Shown: piece by piece, positions 62,873-64,000 of the stretch
How the letters are laid out: each line of letters opens with the position of its first letter
How positions within the stretch are numbered: position 1 is the first letter of the stretch
DNA from: Bin80 sp965207565
Lineage (GTDB): Bacteria > Bacteroidota > Rhodothermia > Rhodothermales > Bin80
Direction of reading: 5' to 3'
Length of the DNA stretch: 64,000 nucleotides
Assembly (NCBI GenBank): GCA_965207565.1
Contig: CBDBMQ010000015.1
Coordinates: 27,824-91,823 of the forward strand
Notes under the pieces: generated by a model
Told to the model about the DNA's origin: nothing
The model's input: only the letters and a program-made list of their open reading frames with translations
Databases searched by the model: none
Program-made: the position numbers and the translations under genes

Positions 62873-64000
62873 GTCAGGGCAATGCTGATCAGGCGCGCCT
62901 GATCATTGGAGAATTGGTGCGTTGTGGGATTAACGAGTTTGTCATCGCCCCAGGCTTTCGAAGTGCGCCTCTTGCCTTGGCTGTAGCCAGTCATCCATCT
63001 GCTCAAGTGACCGTCCATTTTGATGAACGAGGCAGTGCATTTTTTGCGCTGGGGTACGGCCGGGCAACTCGTAAACCGTGTGTTTGGATCACCACCTCAG
63101 GAACAGCGGTAGCCAATGGCCTTCCTGCTGTAGTAGAATCTGCCATGGATGAAGTCCCATTGATTTGCCTCACGGCAGATCGTCCTCCAGAGCTTCGTGA
63201 CACCGGCGCAAATCAAACGATTGACCAGGTTCACATTTTTGGCCGCTATCCCAAGTGGTTTGCAGATTTACCTGCTCCCACTGCGGAACAGGATGCATCA
63301 TTTATCCGCACTACAATTGATTATGCAGTGCACCGGGCGCTCAGCGGCGGCCCAGTACATCTGAATTGTATGTTTAGGGAGCCGTTATTGGAGAAAAAGG
63401 ACAAAGACCATTCGATCCCAGCAATCCCATGGGCAACGGAAGGCCTCCCTGGAACACTCTATCAAACGGAAGCCAAATCTACAGTTATCCTGGATGATGG
63501 GTTGCTACAGAAAATCTCCAGTGCTCAGCGTGGTCTGATCGTATCAGGAAGATTACAAACCCTTGAGGAAGCAGAAGCCATCAGTGTGTTGGCCAATTAT
63601 TTAGGATGGCCTCTAATTGCAGATATTTGTGCTCCAGTCTCTACTACAGAGAACTCGGTGAATTTTTTTGATCTGATTGTGCGCAATAAACCATTCGTGC
63701 AGAAGCATCAACCAGATCTAGTCCTGCACTTTGGAGGTCCACTGGTATCCAAAGAGTTGCAGAATTTTTTGGCCAATTCTCCCTCTAAAGTGTATGTGGC
63801 GATTTCGCCATCAGATGGCAGGATTGATCCATGTCACACAGTAACAGATCGTGTCCAGTCGACCATCGTCGGTTTTTGTGATGGCCTGTTAAATATCCCA
63901 TCTGACAATCCATCTAGCAGGGCATGGCTGGACGCGTGGATATGTGCAGATACGGCGGTTCGGCACACGCTTTCGGATGTGCTGCAGAAGCATCTCTCTG
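62869..64000 (+). CDS. menD: 2-succinyl-5-enolpyruvyl-6-hydroxy-3-cyclohexene-1-carboxylate synthase, N-terminal part
   Basis: MenD is a thiamine diphosphate enzyme adding a succinyl semialdehyde unit to isochorismate. The first 377 codons are present and the rest is beyond the window. RLIIGELVRCGINEFVIAPG and FDERGSAFFALGYGRATRKP, containing the Glu that activates the cofactor, are conserved. TTSGTAVANGLPAVVESAMD and TADRPPELRDTGANQTIDQV follow. The ATG overlaps the menF stop by 4 bases, so menF-menD form one translational unit. Confidence 0.95.
   Translation, partial: MSQGNADQARLIIGELVRCGINEFVIAPGFRSAPLALAVASHPSAQVTVHFDERGSAFFALGYGRATRKPCVWITTSGTAVANGLPAVVESAMDEVPLICLTADRPPELRDTGANQTIDQVHIFGRYPKWFADLPAPTAEQDASFIRTTIDYAVHRALSGGPVHLNCMFREPLLEKKDKDHSIPAIPWATEGLPGTLYQTEAKSTVILDDGLLQKISSAQRGLIVSGRLQTLEEAEAISVLANYLGWPLIADICAPVSTTENSVNFFDLIVRNKPFVQKHQPDLVLHFGGPLVSKELQNFLANSPSKVYVAISPSDGRIDPCHTVTDRVQSTIVGFCDGLLNIPSDNPSSRAWLDAWICADTAVRHTLSDVLQKHLS

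Noticed and set aside
1..64000. CRISPR array, rRNA, tRNA, retron or prophage genes
   Set aside because: No regularly spaced repeats, no conserved rRNA or tRNA stretches, no reverse transcriptase, integrase or phage structural genes were seen. A tRNA scan was not possible here.

Overview
The window looks like chromosome from a member of the Bacteroidota/Rhodothermota lineage; the genus cannot be fixed from sequence alone. Supporting signs are two TonB-receptor/DUF4249-type lipoprotein pairs, a third TonB receptor, tandem OmpH/Skp chaperones behind BamA, YfhO, a DUF4175 protein, a YbbR-like protein, menaquinone genes, and TAnnTTTG-type -7 promoter boxes instead of clear E. coli-like promoters. 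I saw no rRNA, tRNA or CRISPR array.

Layout. 1-3873 (minus): a tightly overlapping catabolic operon of Gfo/Idh/MocA dehydrogenase, CoA-transferase, enoyl-CoA hydratase and a GMC oxidoreductase cut by the window edge. 3874-5433: a gene desert with an array of six GC-rich hairpins. 5434-11976: five genes in a row that are all broken (etfB, etfA, chrA, a DUF393 gene, a DUF4175 gene), mostly by single-base indels in short homopolymers. 12075-15926 (plus): glgC, a lipoprotein and a TonB receptor. 16051-18144 (minus): Sel1-repeat protein, ABM-fold protein, pyrF. 18350-19504: a YbdK-type carboxylate-amine ligase. 19505-28604 (minus): one long compact operon of TPR protein, secreted GATase1-like protein, acyl-CoA thioesterase, RmlD-like reductase, serS, TonB receptor and DUF4249-like lipoprotein. 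28682-36802 (plus): dxr, rseP, bamA, two ompH/skp, panB, surE, a classic envelope-biogenesis cluster. 36804-38098 (minus): serine/threonine dehydratase and a DUF4342 protein.

38288-58122 is the accessory part. Two practically identical 1402-bp ISL3-family insertion sequences lie in inverted orientation, each with its own 8-bp target duplication. One splits a lipoprotein gene resembling an M28 peptidase that has lost its metal ligands. The other splits the first gene of a two-gene unit of unknown function. Between them lie an ABC-type ATPase plus TOPRIM-like (DUF3226) pair resembling split OLD/PARIS-type anti-phage systems, an outer-membrane barrel, a TonB receptor/DUF4249 pair flanked by 108-bp direct repeats, the end of a vanished IS21-type element, and gatC, yfhO, a glycosyltransferase and wecB.

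58438-64000 (plus) returns to housekeeping: glycosyltransferase, YbbR-like protein, an unknown membrane protein, menF and menD (cut by the window end).

The strongest candidates for something undescribed are the ATPase/DUF3226 pair (42175-43966) and the IS-interrupted pair of unknown genes (55218-58122). The block of broken genes at 5.4-12 kb must be checked for sequence error before it is read as gene decay.
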